Positions 9,733 through 18,460 of a DNA stretch of 52,196 nucleotides are shown in pieces. The notes under the pieces were generated by a model. The model made no database searches and was not told the origin of the DNA. It saw nothing but the letters and a program-made list of their open reading frames with translations. The position numbers and the translations under genes are program-made. The stretch spans positions 1 through 52,196 of the forward strand of contig JAAFKA010000032.1 of the NCBI GenBank assembly GCA_013299115.1, given 5' to 3'. Origin of the DNA: Cytophagales bacterium (lineage in GTDB: Bacteria > Bacteroidota > Bacteroidia > Cytophagales > Thermoflexibacteraceae). Within the stretch, counting starts at the first letter, position 1, and the number at the start of each line of letters is the position of its first letter.

Positions 9733-12700
9733 ATGGTAAAACTTCCAGCTATTTATTTACTCCTTTTGGCTATCAAACCTTATACTTTTCGTTGGTTAGG
9801 TCTGCTTTTCTTGGCTTTTTGTATCAATCAGCTAAGTATTTCGTTAGGCTTTGCCCAAAAAAAGTTTTTACGTTTCGAAAGTATCTCTATTGAGCAAGGT
9901 TTATCGCAGAGCAGTGCCATTTGTTTGTTGCAAGACCAAAAAGGCTTTTTGTGGGTAGGTACGGCTGATGGTTTGAATAGATATGACGGTTATAATTTTA
10001 AGGTTTATCGTAAGGATTTCTTGAACAAAAAATCTATTGGCAATAACTACATCAACGACCTGATAGAAGACGAAGAAGGCAATATTTGGGTGGCTACACG
10101 AGCAGGGTTGTGCAAATATGATTGGCAGACCGACAGTTTTGTAACTTATCTTTTTCCTAACCCCAACCCCGCATACAGTCATTTTTTAAGTTTGGCACTC
10201 GACAAGACAGGCAAAATTTGGATTGGTGCCCAACACAAAGGTATTATGTATTTCGATAAAAAATCCAAATCTTTTGATACATTGGCTTATTCTCCTGCAT
10301 TGCAGACCATTTGTAAGAAAAATTTGGGTCTGTTAATCGTCAATGATGTTTGTTTTGACAAAGATGAAAAAAACCTATGGGTAGCCACAGAATATGGTTT
10401 GTTGCGTTATAATTTGGAGAAAAAAGCATTTTCTTTGCCTTATTTACCCCAAGTCTATACCAACAATGCCATTCCCGATACAGGTTGCAGTATTTTACTC
10501 CCCGATGAGCAAGGCAATGTGTGGGTAGGCACGTACAATGGGGCTATCAGCCGTTGGAACAAAACCAGCAATGATTTTTATACTATCAAATTGCCCACCG
10601 CAGAAGCCCAACCTTATGGGGCAAACAGAGTGAAAGCCTTGTTACAAAACAGCCAAAATAGTTGGTGGGTGGGTACACTAAGCACAGGTTTGTATCATGT
10701 GCAGTTGCTTAATGAAAAAGTAGAAATCCAGAATTTTTTGCAAGACAACAACGACAAATACAGCCTGAAAGACAATGACATTGTTTCTATTTTGACCGAC
10801 AAGAGTGGCTTGTTATGGGTAGGTTCTTTTGGTGGCGGGCTTTTTAAGCATGACGATAGTTACAATATGTTCAACGCCTATACACACCCACAAGCACACC
10901 CCCAAAACGTGGTTCAAAATGGTATTCGGTCTGTTTTAGAAGATAGCAAAGGCAATCTTTGGATTGGCATGACCAACAGAGGATTGAAAAAATTTGATGC
11001 TGATGGCAAAACTTTGACTAACTATGAATACAAAGAAAATGACCCTAACAGCTTGACAAGCAACAGAATAAATGCTGTTTTTGAGGACAAAAAAGGCAGA
11101 ATTTGGGTAGGCTGTGGCGATGGAGGCTTGTCTTTGTTTGTGCCTCCTGTTACCAAATTGGCAACAGACAAAGGCAAATTTTTTGCTTATAAATATCAAC
11201 AAAATGAATTGTTTAAGCCCCTACAAGCAACCGTTTACACGATAAATGAAGACGAAAACCAAAATCTTTGGTTAGGTACTCTTGCTGGATTGGTAAAATT
11301 TGACTCTACTCGAAGCCAAGTTGAGGTATTTAAAGAAATTCAAAACAATCCAAACTCAATAGTTGGTGATGCGGTGCGGGCTATCAACATAGACAACGAA
11401 AAAAAACAACTTTGGATAGGCACTTTTGGCGGAGGACTGACCTTGTTTGACCTCAAAAGCAATACGTTTAAGAGATTTACCAAAGACCTAAAACTCGACG
11501 GCAGCAGCATTAGCGACAATGCAGTGAGTAGCATCTACAAAGATAATTATGGGACGGTTTGGATAGGTACTTTTGGTGGTGGACTCAACAAATTGGACAA
11601 TAAAACCAAAAAATTTACCTATATCACAGAAAATAACGGCATAGCCAATAATGTGGTGTATGGAATTTTGGAAGACAAGCAAAACAATCTTTGGTTAAGT
11701 ACCAATCATGGCGTTACTCGTTACAATATTCTAAGCCAACAAGCCCTGAATTATAACTTGGCAGACGGCTTGCAAAGTGATGAATTTAACGCCAATGCTT
11801 ACCACAAAGGAAAAAGTGGCAGGTTTTATTTTGGTGGTATCAACGGCTTGACCTCCTTTAAACCCGATAGTTTGGCAGACAAGGTGCAAAACTATCCAGT
11901 TTTATTTACAGATTTTAAACTATTTAATAAATCTGTAATTCCAGACTCGGTTGCTGTTATTCAAAAACACATCAGCGAAACGCAAGAAATTGTACTTGCT
12001 CATACAGATTATGTGTTTTCTTTTGAGTTTGCAGCACTCAACTTCAACACGCCGCACCGAGTACGCTATGCCTACAAAATGCAAGGTTTTGACAAAGAAT
12101 GGATATACACCAATGCCAACAACAGAAGTGCCAATTATTCTAACTTGCCCGCAGGCAGTTATGTTTTGCAGGTAAAAGCTACCAATTCCAATGGGTCGTG
12201 GATGGACAAACAAGCCGAAATAAAAATTCGTATCAAGCCCGCCATTTGGAATACTTGGTGGTTTAAAGTATGTGCTTTTCTGTTGGTGATACTTGCCATT
12301 GTCATCTTTGTTTCTTTGCGTATTAGGCGTATTCAACAGCAAAGAGAAGAATTGGAAAGCACAGTCAGGTTGCGTACAGGCGAAATTATGCAACAAAAAG
12401 AGGAGATAGCCCAACAAAGAGATACCATAGAAACGCAACTACACCAATTAGAAACTGTATTGACCCAACTCCGCAAATCTGAACACGAACTAAGTGAACT
12501 AAACGAGGCAAAAAATAAATTCTTTTCTATTTTTGCCCACGATTTGCGCAGTCCTCTTAACTCTTTAAAAGGTTTTTCTTCTCTCTTGGCTAATTTTGCA
12601 GATGAACTGAGCAAGGAGGAAATCAAAAGTATTGCCCATGATTTAGACAAAAACATAACCAATTCTACCAAATACCTCGAAAATTTACTCACTTGGGCAA

Positions 12701-13200
12701 GGAGTCAAATGAACAGCATAGAGTTTAAGCCTGAAAGTTTATCTTTGTTGCACTGCGTACAGACTTCGATGGAGTTGTTGCAAGTGAATGCACAGGCTAA
12801 AAATATTGCTGTTTTGTGTTCCATCGCCTCCAACTTGACTGTTTGGGCAGATGCCAACCAACTTAAAACTATTTTGACTAACCTCATTGCCAATGCCATT
12901 AAATTTACTCCACAAGATGGCAAAGTTAGCATTGGGGCTACTCCACAAATTCCCCAAACGAATGAAACACAAATGATTTTGATAAATGTTACAGACACAG
13001 GCGTGGGCATGAGTGAAACTGTAACCCAAAAAATATTTAGAATAGACTCCAAACACAGCACCAAAGGCACAGCAGGCGAAAGTGGCACAGGCTTAGGACT
13101 GTTGATTTGCAAAGAATTTGTAGAAAAAAATGGAGGAGAAATTTGGGTAGAAAGCCAAGAAGAGCAAGGAACTACTTTTTATTTTACACTGAAAAGTTAA
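9733..13200 (+). CDS. Sensor histidine kinase with two-component propellers and Y_Y_Y domain
   Basis: A 1155-residue membrane-bound sensor kinase. After a signal or anchor segment it has two seven-bladed propellers built from repeated LWVGT-type blades (roughly residues 45-720) and a Y_Y_Y domain ending near NLPAGSYVLQVKATN. One transmembrane helix (about 845-870) and a coiled coil follow. The HisKA domain carries the phospho-acceptor in SIFAHDLRSP (H936), and the HATPase domain shows NAIKFTP, DTGVGM and GTGLGLL. Unlike the hybrid (HTCS) sensors of Bacteroides, it stops after the ATPase and has no receiver or AraC domain. Its response regulator must be encoded elsewhere, as no regulator gene is adjacent. 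The ligand is unknown. Confidence 0.92.
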   Translation: MVKLPAIYLLLLAIKPYTFRWLGLLFLAFCINQLSISLGFAQKKFLRFESISIEQGLSQSSAICLLQDQKGFLWVGTADGLNRYDGYNFKVYRKDFLNKKSIGNNYINDLIEDEEGNIWVATRAGLCKYDWQTDSFVTYLFPNPNPAYSHFLSLALDKTGKIWIGAQHKGIMYFDKKSKSFDTLAYSPALQTICKKNLGLLIVNDVCFDKDEKNLWVATEYGLLRYNLEKKAFSLPYLPQVYTNNAIPDTGCSILLPDEQGNVWVGTYNGAISRWNKTSNDFYTIKLPTAEAQPYGANRVKALLQNSQNSWWVGTLSTGLYHVQLLNEKVEIQNFLQDNNDKYSLKDNDIVSILTDKSGLLWVGSFGGGLFKHDDSYNMFNAYTHPQAHPQNVVQNGIRSVLEDSKGNLWIGMTNRGLKKFDADGKTLTNYEYKENDPNSLTSNRINAVFEDKKGRIWVGCGDGGLSLFVPPVTKLATDKGKFFAYKYQQNELFKPLQATVYTINEDENQNLWLGTLAGLVKFDSTRSQVEVFKEIQNNPNSIVGDAVRAINIDNEKKQLWIGTFGGGLTLFDLKSNTFKRFTKDLKLDGSSISDNAVSSIYKDNYGTVWIGTFGGGLNKLDNKTKKFTYITENNGIANNVVYGILEDKQNNLWLSTNHGVTRYNILSQQALNYNLADGLQSDEFNANAYHKGKSGRFYFGGINGLTSFKPDSLADKVQNYPVLFTDFKLFNKSVIPDSVAVIQKHISETQEIVLAHTDYVFSFEFAALNFNTPHRVRYAYKMQGFDKEWIYTNANNRSANYSNLPAGSYVLQVKATNSNGSWMDKQAEIKIRIKPAIWNTWWFKVCAFLLVILAIVIFVSLRIRRIQQQREELESTVRLRTGEIMQQKEEIAQQRDTIETQLHQLETVLTQLRKSEHELSELNEAKNKFFSIFAHDLRSPLNSLKGFSSLLANFADELSKEEIKSIAHDLDKNITNSTKYLENLLTWARSQMNSIEFKPESLSLLHCVQTSMELLQVNAQAKNIAVLCSIASNLTVWADANQLKTILTNLIANAIKFTPQDGKVSIGATPQIPQTNETQMILINVTDTGVGMSETVTQKIFRIDSKHSTKGTAGESGTGLGLLICKEFVEKNGGEIWVESQEEQGTTFYFTLKS

Positions 13201-13219
13201 GATTGTTTTGGTGTGCGTG

Positions 13220-13248
13220 TTGAAATGTTGGTATAAATAGTACTTTTG
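13220..13248 (+). promoter_or_regulatory. Predicted promoter of hemG
   Basis: TTG at 13220-13222, an 18-base spacer and TACTTTTG at 13241-13248 fit the Bacteroidota -33/-7 pattern. The start codon at 13274 would be about 20 bases from the transcription start. Confidence 0.5.
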
Positions 13249-13273
13249 TGGCATTACCCAAACTTTAACACAA

Positions 13274-14563
13274 ATGATAGGAATTATTGGGGCTGGTATT
13301 TCAGGCTTATTAGCAGGTCATTTTTTGCAGAAACAAGGAAAACCTTACTTTATTTTGGAAGCTACCAACCGAGCAGGAGGCTACCTCCAATCGGAAAGGA
13401 AAGGGAATTATTTGTTTGAGAAAGCAGCCAATTCTTTGTTGGCAGACCAAGAATTGTTGGATTTTTTGCACGACATAGGCTTACAAGACGAACTACTTTA
13501 CGCAAACGAAGTAAGCAAACAACGGTTTATTTTAAAAAATGGCAAATACCAAGCCCTACCTACTTCGCCTTTGCAACTTTTGACAAATAAATTTTTTAGT
13601 TGGAAAACCAAAATTGCTATTTTCAAAGAATTGAGAAATAAAAATCAAGTAATTGACAATGAAACAATTAGCCAATTTTTTGAACGTCATTTCAACAAAG
13701 AAATAGTCGACTATGCGGTTACGCCTTTTGTAACAGGTATTTACGCAGGCAATCCTGCCGAATTGTTGGTTGCCAAAACTTTTCCCCAATTAGTCGAGTA
13801 TGAAAAACAATACGGTTCTATCCTCAAAGGTTTTATCAAAAATAATAAGGTAAGTAGAAAACAGTCTATCAATTTTAGAGAGGGTTTGGAAACTTTGCCA
13901 AGAAAGTTAGCAGAAAAATTGGAAATTTTTTATAACCAAAAAGTAGAAAATATTACATACAAAAAAAAGTTTAGTATCCAGACTCAAACCCAAACTTTTG
14001 ATTGCGAAAAACTGATAATTACCTCGCCAAGTTTTTGTGCAGCAGAATTTTTGCGGTTATCTTTCCCTACGCTTGCCCATGCGTTGGCAGCCATTCATTA
14101 CCCGCCAATGAAAGTGGTGCATACACTATTAAAAAAATCGGCAGTAGGTTTCGAACTCAATGGTTTTGGCGGTTTGCACCCTGCGGTAGAAGGCAAATTT
14201 TCGGCAGGGGCTTTGTGGACAAGTAGCGTATTTAAGCACCGTTGTCCTGATGATGAGGTATTGCTCACGAGTTTTGTAGGTGGGCAATTAGCAACTACTC
14301 ACGCACAACTACCCGAAGCTATTATTTTGCAACGTCTTAATCAAGAATTAACTGAATTGTATCAACTTTCGCAACCTCCTCTTTATCAGCAAGTTGTAAA
14401 CTGGGACAAAGCCATTCCGCAATACAACCAAGCCCTCATAGCCAGCGACCAAGCCATTGCAGCAGCCGAACAACAGCAACTTTACGTTTGTGCAAATTGG
14501 CATCAAGGCATTTCGTTGGCAGATGCTTTTAAAAAAGCAAAAGGGTTGGCTGAAAGGTTGTAA
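13274..14563 (+). CDS. hemG: Protoporphyrinogen oxidase (FAD-dependent, HemG/HemY family)
   Basis: A 429-residue flavoprotein of the protoporphyrinogen or coproporphyrinogen oxidase family, which carries out the six-electron oxidation near the end of heme synthesis. The N-terminus is a Rossmann FAD-binding motif (IGAGISGLLAG, residues 4-14). It is followed by the family segments for the flavin ribose (EATNRAGG), the central substrate domain with VTPFVTGIYAGNP, and the C-terminal FAD segment ending WHQGISLADAFKKA. Whether it uses the protoporphyrin or the coproporphyrin substrate cannot be decided from sequence. It has its own promoter and no heme genes beside it. Confidence 0.9.
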   Translation: MIGIIGAGISGLLAGHFLQKQGKPYFILEATNRAGGYLQSERKGNYLFEKAANSLLADQELLDFLHDIGLQDELLYANEVSKQRFILKNGKYQALPTSPLQLLTNKFFSWKTKIAIFKELRNKNQVIDNETISQFFERHFNKEIVDYAVTPFVTGIYAGNPAELLVAKTFPQLVEYEKQYGSILKGFIKNNKVSRKQSINFREGLETLPRKLAEKLEIFYNQKVENITYKKKFSIQTQTQTFDCEKLIITSPSFCAAEFLRLSFPTLAHALAAIHYPPMKVVHTLLKKSAVGFELNGFGGLHPAVEGKFSAGALWTSSVFKHRCPDDEVLLTSFVGGQLATTHAQLPEAIILQRLNQELTELYQLSQPPLYQQVVNWDKAIPQYNQALIASDQAIAAAEQQQLYVCANWHQGISLADAFKKAKGLAERL

Positions 14564-14654
14564 ATAGTTGTAAGTTTTTAATTGTAAATTGTTAATTACA
14601 TAAATAATTTATTATCAAATACTTGTAATAAAAAAATATAAAAAACACCAAAAA

Positions 14655-15656
14655 ATGACAACCCTTGTTACCAATACTTCTCCCCAAATTATTCAACAAA
14701 CTTTGCTTGCTTTGTTGGAAACAGCCCAAAAAAGTATTTGGGTGGCAGTGGCGTGGTTTACAGACCAAACTCTTGCAGAGGTGCTGTGGCGAAAAGCAAA
14801 GCAAGGCGTGGCAGTCCGTTTGGTGGCAGTGGCAGACGAATTGAACGAGGAACAAGGTATTGATTTTCAGGGACTTAGCGAGCAAGGTGCAGAAGTTTTG
14901 TTGTGGGAGGGCAATGAATTGATGCACCATAAATTTTGTGTTGTCGACAAGTTATGGGCAGTCGTGGGGTCATACAATTACACTTATGCAGCCCAAAACC
15001 AATGGGAAAGTGTGGTAGTTATCAAAAATAAGCAGCAAGCTACCGAATTACACGCCGAATTTGACCGAATAGTGGCGGCGTATTGGCAGCAAGTAGCCAA
15101 AGAAGAGGGTAAATCTCCGCTTACGTTGGCGTGGTGGCACAACCTCCTGCACTACGGAAAACTGAACAAAAAAGGCTTAAAAAACTATACTTGGCAGCAT
15201 ATTTTCAGGCTGCATTTGGCTCTGCACAACAAGGGAATTGCCTTGACTAACGAAACAGTCTATACCAATGGGGCAAACCACCAAAGTAGCAACTGTTTTG
15301 AGGTTTATCAACAACTGATGGGCAAAAAATTTGCCGTTGCCCTCACTCCCCTAACCAAACCCAAACTTCACCAATTAACCCAAATCAAAAGCCTTTGGCT
15401 TACAGGGCTGGGTATCAAGACCTTAGCCCCTTTGCAACCTTTTGCTCACTTAGAAGAACTTTATTGCGGACACAACCAACTACCCGACCTTGCCCCCTTA
15501 GCTACTTGCCAACATCTCCACACCTTGCACGCATGGGGTAATGAATTGACCAATATAGAGTCGCTAAACTCTTTGCCAAATTTGCAGGAGTGGAATTTAG
15601 AGGGAAATCCACAAGTGGGGTCGGTGAAGGGGAAAGGGAGGTTTGGGGGGAGGTAA
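14655..15656 (+). CDS. Phospholipase D-like protein with C-terminal leucine-rich repeats
   Basis: A 333-residue protein with no signal peptide. Residues 1-150 form one PLD-like domain with a single HKD motif (H91, K93, D98, then GSYN at 105-108), like the single-motif Nuc or mitoPLD-type proteins that act as dimers. Residues about 240-320 are short leucine-rich repeats (LTQIKSLWLTGLGIKTL, HLEELYCGHNQLPDL, HLHTLHAWGNELTNI, NLQEWNLEGNP). A cytoplasmic nuclease or phosphodiesterase coupled to a recognition module is a reasonable inference, but substrate and role are not shown. It lies next to the IS relic and the ATPase-DUF4435 module, so it may belong to the same accessory region. Confidence 0.75.
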   Translation: MTTLVTNTSPQIIQQTLLALLETAQKSIWVAVAWFTDQTLAEVLWRKAKQGVAVRLVAVADELNEEQGIDFQGLSEQGAEVLLWEGNELMHHKFCVVDKLWAVVGSYNYTYAAQNQWESVVVIKNKQQATELHAEFDRIVAAYWQQVAKEEGKSPLTLAWWHNLLHYGKLNKKGLKNYTWQHIFRLHLALHNKGIALTNETVYTNGANHQSSNCFEVYQQLMGKKFAVALTPLTKPKLHQLTQIKSLWLTGLGIKTLAPLQPFAHLEELYCGHNQLPDLAPLATCQHLHTLHAWGNELTNIESLNSLPNLQEWNLEGNPQVGSVKGKGRFGGR

Positions 15657-15661
15657 ACTAA

Positions 15662-15895
15662 TCACTGCACATTATAAGTAGTCATGGTGATGTTACTAAA
15701 GAACAGTTTTTTACCACCAACCGTAGTTGTAGAAAAGTTGGCTGCACCAATTTGAATAACAAATTTTCGCAAATTCATCTTTTCTAAGTCTTTGGCTTTT
15801 ATCACAAACCTTTGCGTACCAGAAGGGAGAATCAGAGCAATAGCATTGGCAGTAAATGTATCCGTAGATTTGTTCAAAGGACTAATAGCTTGCCG
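15662..15895 (-). pseudogene. C-terminal fragment of an unidentified protein
   Basis: The minus-strand frame between a stop at 15896-15898 and a TGA at 15662-15664 encodes about 77 residues, including FVIKAKDLEKMNLRKFVIQI and ending TYNVQ. It has no ATG at its 5' end, only a TTG. It reads like the end of a longer protein whose upstream part is gone. The upstream side is where the IS630-type remnant begins, so truncation by that element is the simplest explanation. The family is not recognised. Confidence 0.35.
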
Positions 15896-16017
15896 TTAGC
15901 TGAATTTGTGCTGTTCGTACTACTTCTATAGTTGATAATATATCTTTGTTCGTATAAAAAGTAGCATTTTTTTGAAAAAAAGTGAGCATCTTTGTAAGTT
16001 CCTTAGGCTTTCAAACT

Positions 16018-16746
16018 ATGCTCACAGTAAAATCTGATAGTTCTCAAATTTCAATGCTAATCTACGAAATGTATCATCGGGCGGCGAACCGCTATCCTGA
16101 TGCAATTGTGCAAAAAAGATTTCATGTTATTTACCTAAAAATGACTAACCCCGAATTAAGTTGCACGCAAATTGGCTCTTATGCAGCCTTGCACTGCAAC
16201 ACCGTAAGCAGTATTATTCACACCTATAATGCTTCTGGTCTGGAGGGACTAAAATACAACAACTATGGTACAAATCAATCTGATTTGTGCAAGCATAGCC
16301 ATAGAAAAGGCAAAAAAGGGAGAAATAGCCCTGCTTTTTTGCGACTCTGCTCATTTTGTGATGGGGGTATTTCTTAGTCATCTGTGGGCTATTTGTCGAG
16401 TTTTTATTCCTTCTTCAGCAGGTAGAAGCCGTTTAAATGTTACAGGTGCCATAGACGCAATCACCAAAAAACTCTATTTCCAAACCAATAACACAACAGT
16501 CAATGCACAGTCGTTTATGGAATTTTTGTTGTATTTGCGAAGTCAAATGCTTGACAAAGCCATTGTCATTGTATTGGACAATGCACGCTATCAGCATTGC
16601 AACCTAGTCAAAGAGCTGGCAGTAACTTTAGAAATTACCTTGTTGTTTTGCCGCCCTATTCGCCAAACCTCAACAATATAGAGAGATTATGGAAATTTGT
16701 AAAGAAAAAGGCACTCTACGGGAAGTTTTATCAAAATTACGAATAG
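16018..16746 (+). pseudogene. Decayed IS630-family transposase
   Basis: The N-terminal helix-turn-helix part starts at MLTVKSDSSQ and continues to YGTNQSDL. The DDE part then appears in the +1 frame (EKAKKGEIALLFCDSAHF, GRSRLNVTGAID, IVLDNARYQHC). The third catalytic residue lies in yet another frame (LPPYSPNLNNIERLWKFV) after loss of a T in the run at 16646-16649. IS630 transposases may use one programmed frameshift. Here, however, the segment between the HTH and DDE parts (about 80-90 residues in intact relatives, from memory) is also missing, and the end is truncated at 16744-16746. All three catalytic acids are still encoded but not in one frame, so the element is dead. I could not define its terminal repeats. 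Confidence 0.8.
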
Positions 16747-16837
16747 TTTAGATTTTAGCTATACAAAAAATGTTAGGCAATGGAGGTTAAAGTTTGTTAA
16801 ACAAATTGAATTTTGTAAATTTGAAACTGTAAAACCT

Positions 16838-16871
16838 AAATCCGAAGGGTTTTTAAAAACTCTTCGGATTT
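16838..16871 (+). terminator. Long palindrome downstream of the IS relic
   Basis: A 34-base palindrome with outer arms AAATCCGAAG and CTTCGGATTT and an inner TTTTTAAAAA; only one symmetric position is mismatched. It ends 18 bases before the severed ATPase start at 16890 and probably acts as a bidirectional terminator separating the relic from the following genes. Confidence 0.55.
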
Positions 16872-16889
16872 AAAACAAATGACAAAACC

Positions 16890-16979
16890 ATGCTTACCAA
16901 AATAACCTTAGAAAATTTTAAAGTTTTTCGCCACGCTACGGAGTTTCCGTTGGCAAAAATCAATTTGAATAGTTTTTGA
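16890..16979 (+). pseudogene. Severed N-terminus of an AAA (SMC/RecF-like) ATPase
   Basis: An ATG opens a 29-residue frame (MLTKITLENFKVFR, then FPLAKINL) that stops at TGA 16977-16979. This is the classic first beta-hairpin of AAA_15/AAA_21 ATPases, the piece that normally leads directly into the Walker A loop; here it ends before reaching it. It lies 56 bases upstream of the intact ATPase at 17036 but is not a duplicate of that gene's own start. It is therefore probably the stump of a different ATPase gene removed by deletion or replacement. Confidence 0.6.
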
Positions 16980-16988
16980 GCAACAATT

Positions 16989-17018
16989 TTGTAAACTGTT
17001 GCTGCTTTTCTTATTTTG
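16989..17018 (+). promoter_or_regulatory. Candidate promoter of the ATPase-DUF4435 operon
   Basis: TTG at 16989-16991, a 20-base spacer and TATTTTG at 17012-17018 resemble the Bacteroidota promoter with one base missing in the -7 box. The ATG of the ATPase follows at 17036. The sequence also lies just after the ATPase stump, so the promoter may have been left by the deletion that made the stump. Confidence 0.35.
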
Positions 17019-17035
17019 CATAAAAAATAAAAACA

Positions 17036-18460
17036 ATGAAAATTAGAGAATTTAAAGTATATGGCTTTTGGGGCAAGTATGATGTGCGTTGGGAAATGAA
17101 ATCTAATGTTAATGTATTAGTGGGTATCAATGGTTTAGGCAAAAGTTCTTTGCTTAAACTGCTTGCCTACTGCCTTAACCCAGAAGATGACTCTAAAGTA
17201 GCTTGGGAAGAAGTGGCTAAATTGGCAGAGGAAGTAGAAATTATTTTTGTAAATGGTGGGGTCATTAGGGTAGATTTACATAACTATATGATCGATGATG
17301 CAAAAAATGTACGTCAATTTATCAATATGGATTGGGCAGATTTGCAAATTATAACTAATGAAGTTCCACTAATTGTAAAAACTTTTGACAATGCGGATAG
17401 TTTAGATAAAATTTTAGGGCTTAGAAACAATGAAGGTTTTTTTTCGGCTTTGATTGGGCATTTTTTTAATTATCGCAATGAAAAAATAGCAACAGTGCTT
17501 GATAATGGAGGTAATCTTGCCGAAGAAAGTCGTGATATTTACAACTTGTATGATGTGATAGATAAATATTTTGGTGATTCTAATAAAAGAATAAACAGAA
17601 GTTTTCGGACAAAAGAATTTTTATTTGAGCCTACCAACATTGGTGTAGATAAACTTTCTTCGGGAGAAAAACAACTACTTGTTCTATTTTTGGCTACATT
17701 TTTACAACGCCAACAAGAAACTTTTTTGCTTTTAGACGAGCCTGAAACTTCTCTACATACGTTATGGCAAGAAAACTTGTTTAGTGATTTATTAGCAATC
17801 AATCCAAACTGCCAATTAATTGTAGTAACACATGCAACTTCTACTTTTGGCTATGATTGGGTAAGCAACAGAGTTAGAATAAATGAAATTATTTTTCCTA
17901 TTGGTACTTTGTTGCAAGAAAATAAGCAAGAAATGGAAAATAGTTTTCAACAAAACTATCCTGCATTAGTACAAAATGTTATCAATTTTATTGATACGCA
18001 AATTCAAAACACAAATGCTTATCAAGTTACTTACGAAATTAATGTTTTGTTAAAAAATATTGACGTAATTTCTCTACAACACGCAGGAGAAATTGTAAGG
18101 AGAATGAATAATAAAGGTATTAAGGTAGATGTTATTACCATTACAACGCTAATTAACCGAGTTTTTTCTACTGTAGAAGAAGCTAAACAATTATTACAAA
18201 TAGGTAATGTAGAGCCAAATGACTATGCTTTTAATTCCCTCTTAAAAAAGGCTAATTCTGTTGAAAATGGCGTACAATTTATTGCCGAATTTATTGCTTT
18301 GTATAATTATATTAAACCTGATATATTCACGTTTAGCACTTTGCTTGGCAAGGCAAAAAATGCAGAAGAGGTTAGGCTTGTAGAAGACCAACGTATGTAT
18401 TATAATGTCAAGGCTAATGAAATTTATAACTCTAAACTTCATTTTAAACTGGCAAAATAA
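17036..18460 (+). CDS. AriA-like AAA ATPase with C-terminal PPR-like repeats
   Basis: A 474-residue cytoplasmic ATPase. Residues 1-290 are an ABC/SMC-type AAA domain: Walker A GINGLGKSS (30-38), signature LSSGEKQ (207-213), Walker B LLLDEPE (231-237) and H-loop H266. Residues about 330-465 are not part of that fold. They form about four tandem helical repeats of 30-36 residues with the PPR pattern, starting VTYEINVLL (331), VITITTLI (366), DYAFNSLL (396) and IFTFSTLL (430), and ending GIKVD, VEPN, IKPD and VKAN. The downstream DUF4435 gene overlaps by one base. ATPase + DUF4435 is the composition of the PARIS anti-phage system (AriA-AriB), where the ATPase senses a phage protein and restrains the nuclease. 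The PPR-like tail is not a feature of AriA that I know of. Confidence 0.85.
   Translation: MKIREFKVYGFWGKYDVRWEMKSNVNVLVGINGLGKSSLLKLLAYCLNPEDDSKVAWEEVAKLAEEVEIIFVNGGVIRVDLHNYMIDDAKNVRQFINMDWADLQIITNEVPLIVKTFDNADSLDKILGLRNNEGFFSALIGHFFNYRNEKIATVLDNGGNLAEESRDIYNLYDVIDKYFGDSNKRINRSFRTKEFLFEPTNIGVDKLSSGEKQLLVLFLATFLQRQQETFLLLDEPETSLHTLWQENLFSDLLAINPNCQLIVVTHATSTFGYDWVSNRVRINEIIFPIGTLLQENKQEMENSFQQNYPALVQNVINFIDTQIQNTNAYQVTYEINVLLKNIDVISLQHAGEIVRRMNNKGIKVDVITITTLINRVFSTVEEAKQLLQIGNVEPNDYAFNSLLKKANSVENGVQFIAEFIALYNYIKPDIFTFSTLLGKAKNAEEVRLVEDQRMYYNVKANEIYNSKLHFKLAK

Noticed and set aside
11920-12438. Minus-strand open frame of 172 codons
   Set aside because: Antisense to the Y_Y_Y and membrane region of the histidine kinase; no recognisable features.
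15982-16681. IS630 transposase as an intact programmed-frameshift gene pair
   Set aside because: A segment between the HTH and DDE parts is missing, a second frameshift precedes the catalytic Glu, and the end is truncated.
17036-18460. ATPase as a Gabija GajA or a Septu PtuA
   Set aside because: GajA has a fused toprim domain, which is absent here, and PtuA pairs with an HNH protein; the partner here is DUF4435.
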